Part shown: piece by piece, positions 23,243 through 23,297 of the stretch
How the letters are laid out: the number at the start of each line of letters is the position of its first letter
How positions within the stretch are numbered: the first letter of the stretch is position 1
Source of the DNA: JAAYTY01 sp964569245
GTDB taxonomy: Bacteria > Fermentibacterota > Fermentibacteria > Fermentibacterales > Fermentibacteraceae
DNA length: 23,297 bases
Direction of reading: 5' to 3'
NCBI GenBank assembly: GCA_964569245.1
Contig: CAZMTK010000021.1
Location: 1-23,297, forward strand
Notes under the pieces: generated by a model
Databases searched by the model: none
The model's input: the letters and a program-made list of their open reading frames with translations, nothing else
What the model was told of the DNA's origin: nothing
Translations under genes and position numbers: made by a program

Positions 23243-23297
23243 TGTCAACGGACACCCAGTTTCCCGCGGTCAGGGGACATCCAGTTTCCCGCACCCG
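23243..23297. mobile_element. Probable end of an insertion sequence (partial, runs off the window)
   Basis: The sequence TGTCAACGGACACCCAGTTT opens a block with two direct repeats, GGACACCCAGTTTCCCGC (23250-23267) and GGACATCCAGTTTCCCGC (23275-23292), 25 bp apart and differing at one base. A TGT terminus followed by repeated transposase-binding sites is typical of insertion-sequence ends, and IS21-family ends have such multiple repeats. The transposase genes would lie beyond the window, so the family is a guess. Confidence 0.5.

Noticed and set aside
1..23297. CRISPR array
   Set aside because: No regularly spaced repeat of suitable length was seen; the only close direct repeats are the two copies at 23250-23292.

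Overview
The window is bacterial accessory DNA: high GC in the genes, many AGG/CTG codons, AT-richer intergenic stretches. No rRNA, tRNA or universal marker is present, so I do not assign a phylum. Most proteins belong to families typical of variable, mobile or defence-related regions: a Panacea toxin-antitoxin locus, AAA+ ATPases, a PD-(D/E)XK nuclease, a WapI-like immunity-type protein, Sel1 repeats and an AddAB-like helicase-nuclease.

Layout. 1-1.2 kb: a zinc-ribbon membrane protein (+), ending at a perfect 30-bp palindrome. 1.25-2.5 kb (-): a Panacea-type antitoxin and a RelE/ParE-like toxin split by a frameshift at a G6 run, with an operator-like inverted repeat upstream. 2.57-7.64 kb (-): an apparent operon of two paralogous two-domain AAA+ ATPases, one with a canonical ATPase domain and one degenerate at almost every motif, followed by a small metallophosphoesterase-like protein that has lost several metal ligands. 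7.64-8.40 kb: AT-rich divergent intergenic region with a good sigma-70-like promoter, a near-perfect palindrome and a two-codon mini-ORF behind a strong ribosome binding site. 8.40-10.33 kb (+): a di-zinc M20/M28-like peptidase, two hypothetical proteins and possibly a 50-residue coupled ORF.

10.48-11.74 kb (-): a DUF4145-like protein, paralogous to an amber-interrupted copy at 21.96-22.96 kb. 12.17-13.78 kb (+): a tightly coupled trio (PD-(D/E)XK nuclease, WapI-like protein with an in-frame TAG, small CxxC protein). 14.0-14.67 kb (+): a Sel1-repeat protein. 14.73-20.42 kb (-): AddB-like and AddA-like proteins overlapping by 4 nt. 20.4-20.87 kb: a non-coding stretch with a fragment of the Sel1 gene's 3' end. 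20.87-21.9 kb (+): a hypothetical protein, a 49-residue protein with two AT-hook-like motifs and a 50-residue predicted lipoprotein. The last 55 bp look like the end of an insertion sequence.

The most interesting points are the active/dead AAA+ pair with a degenerate phosphoesterase; three interrupted genes (one frameshift, two single in-frame amber codons) whose frames are otherwise intact; and the direct repeat and paralog pair bracketing the AddAB-like module. The proposed functional links between genes are inferences from gene order.
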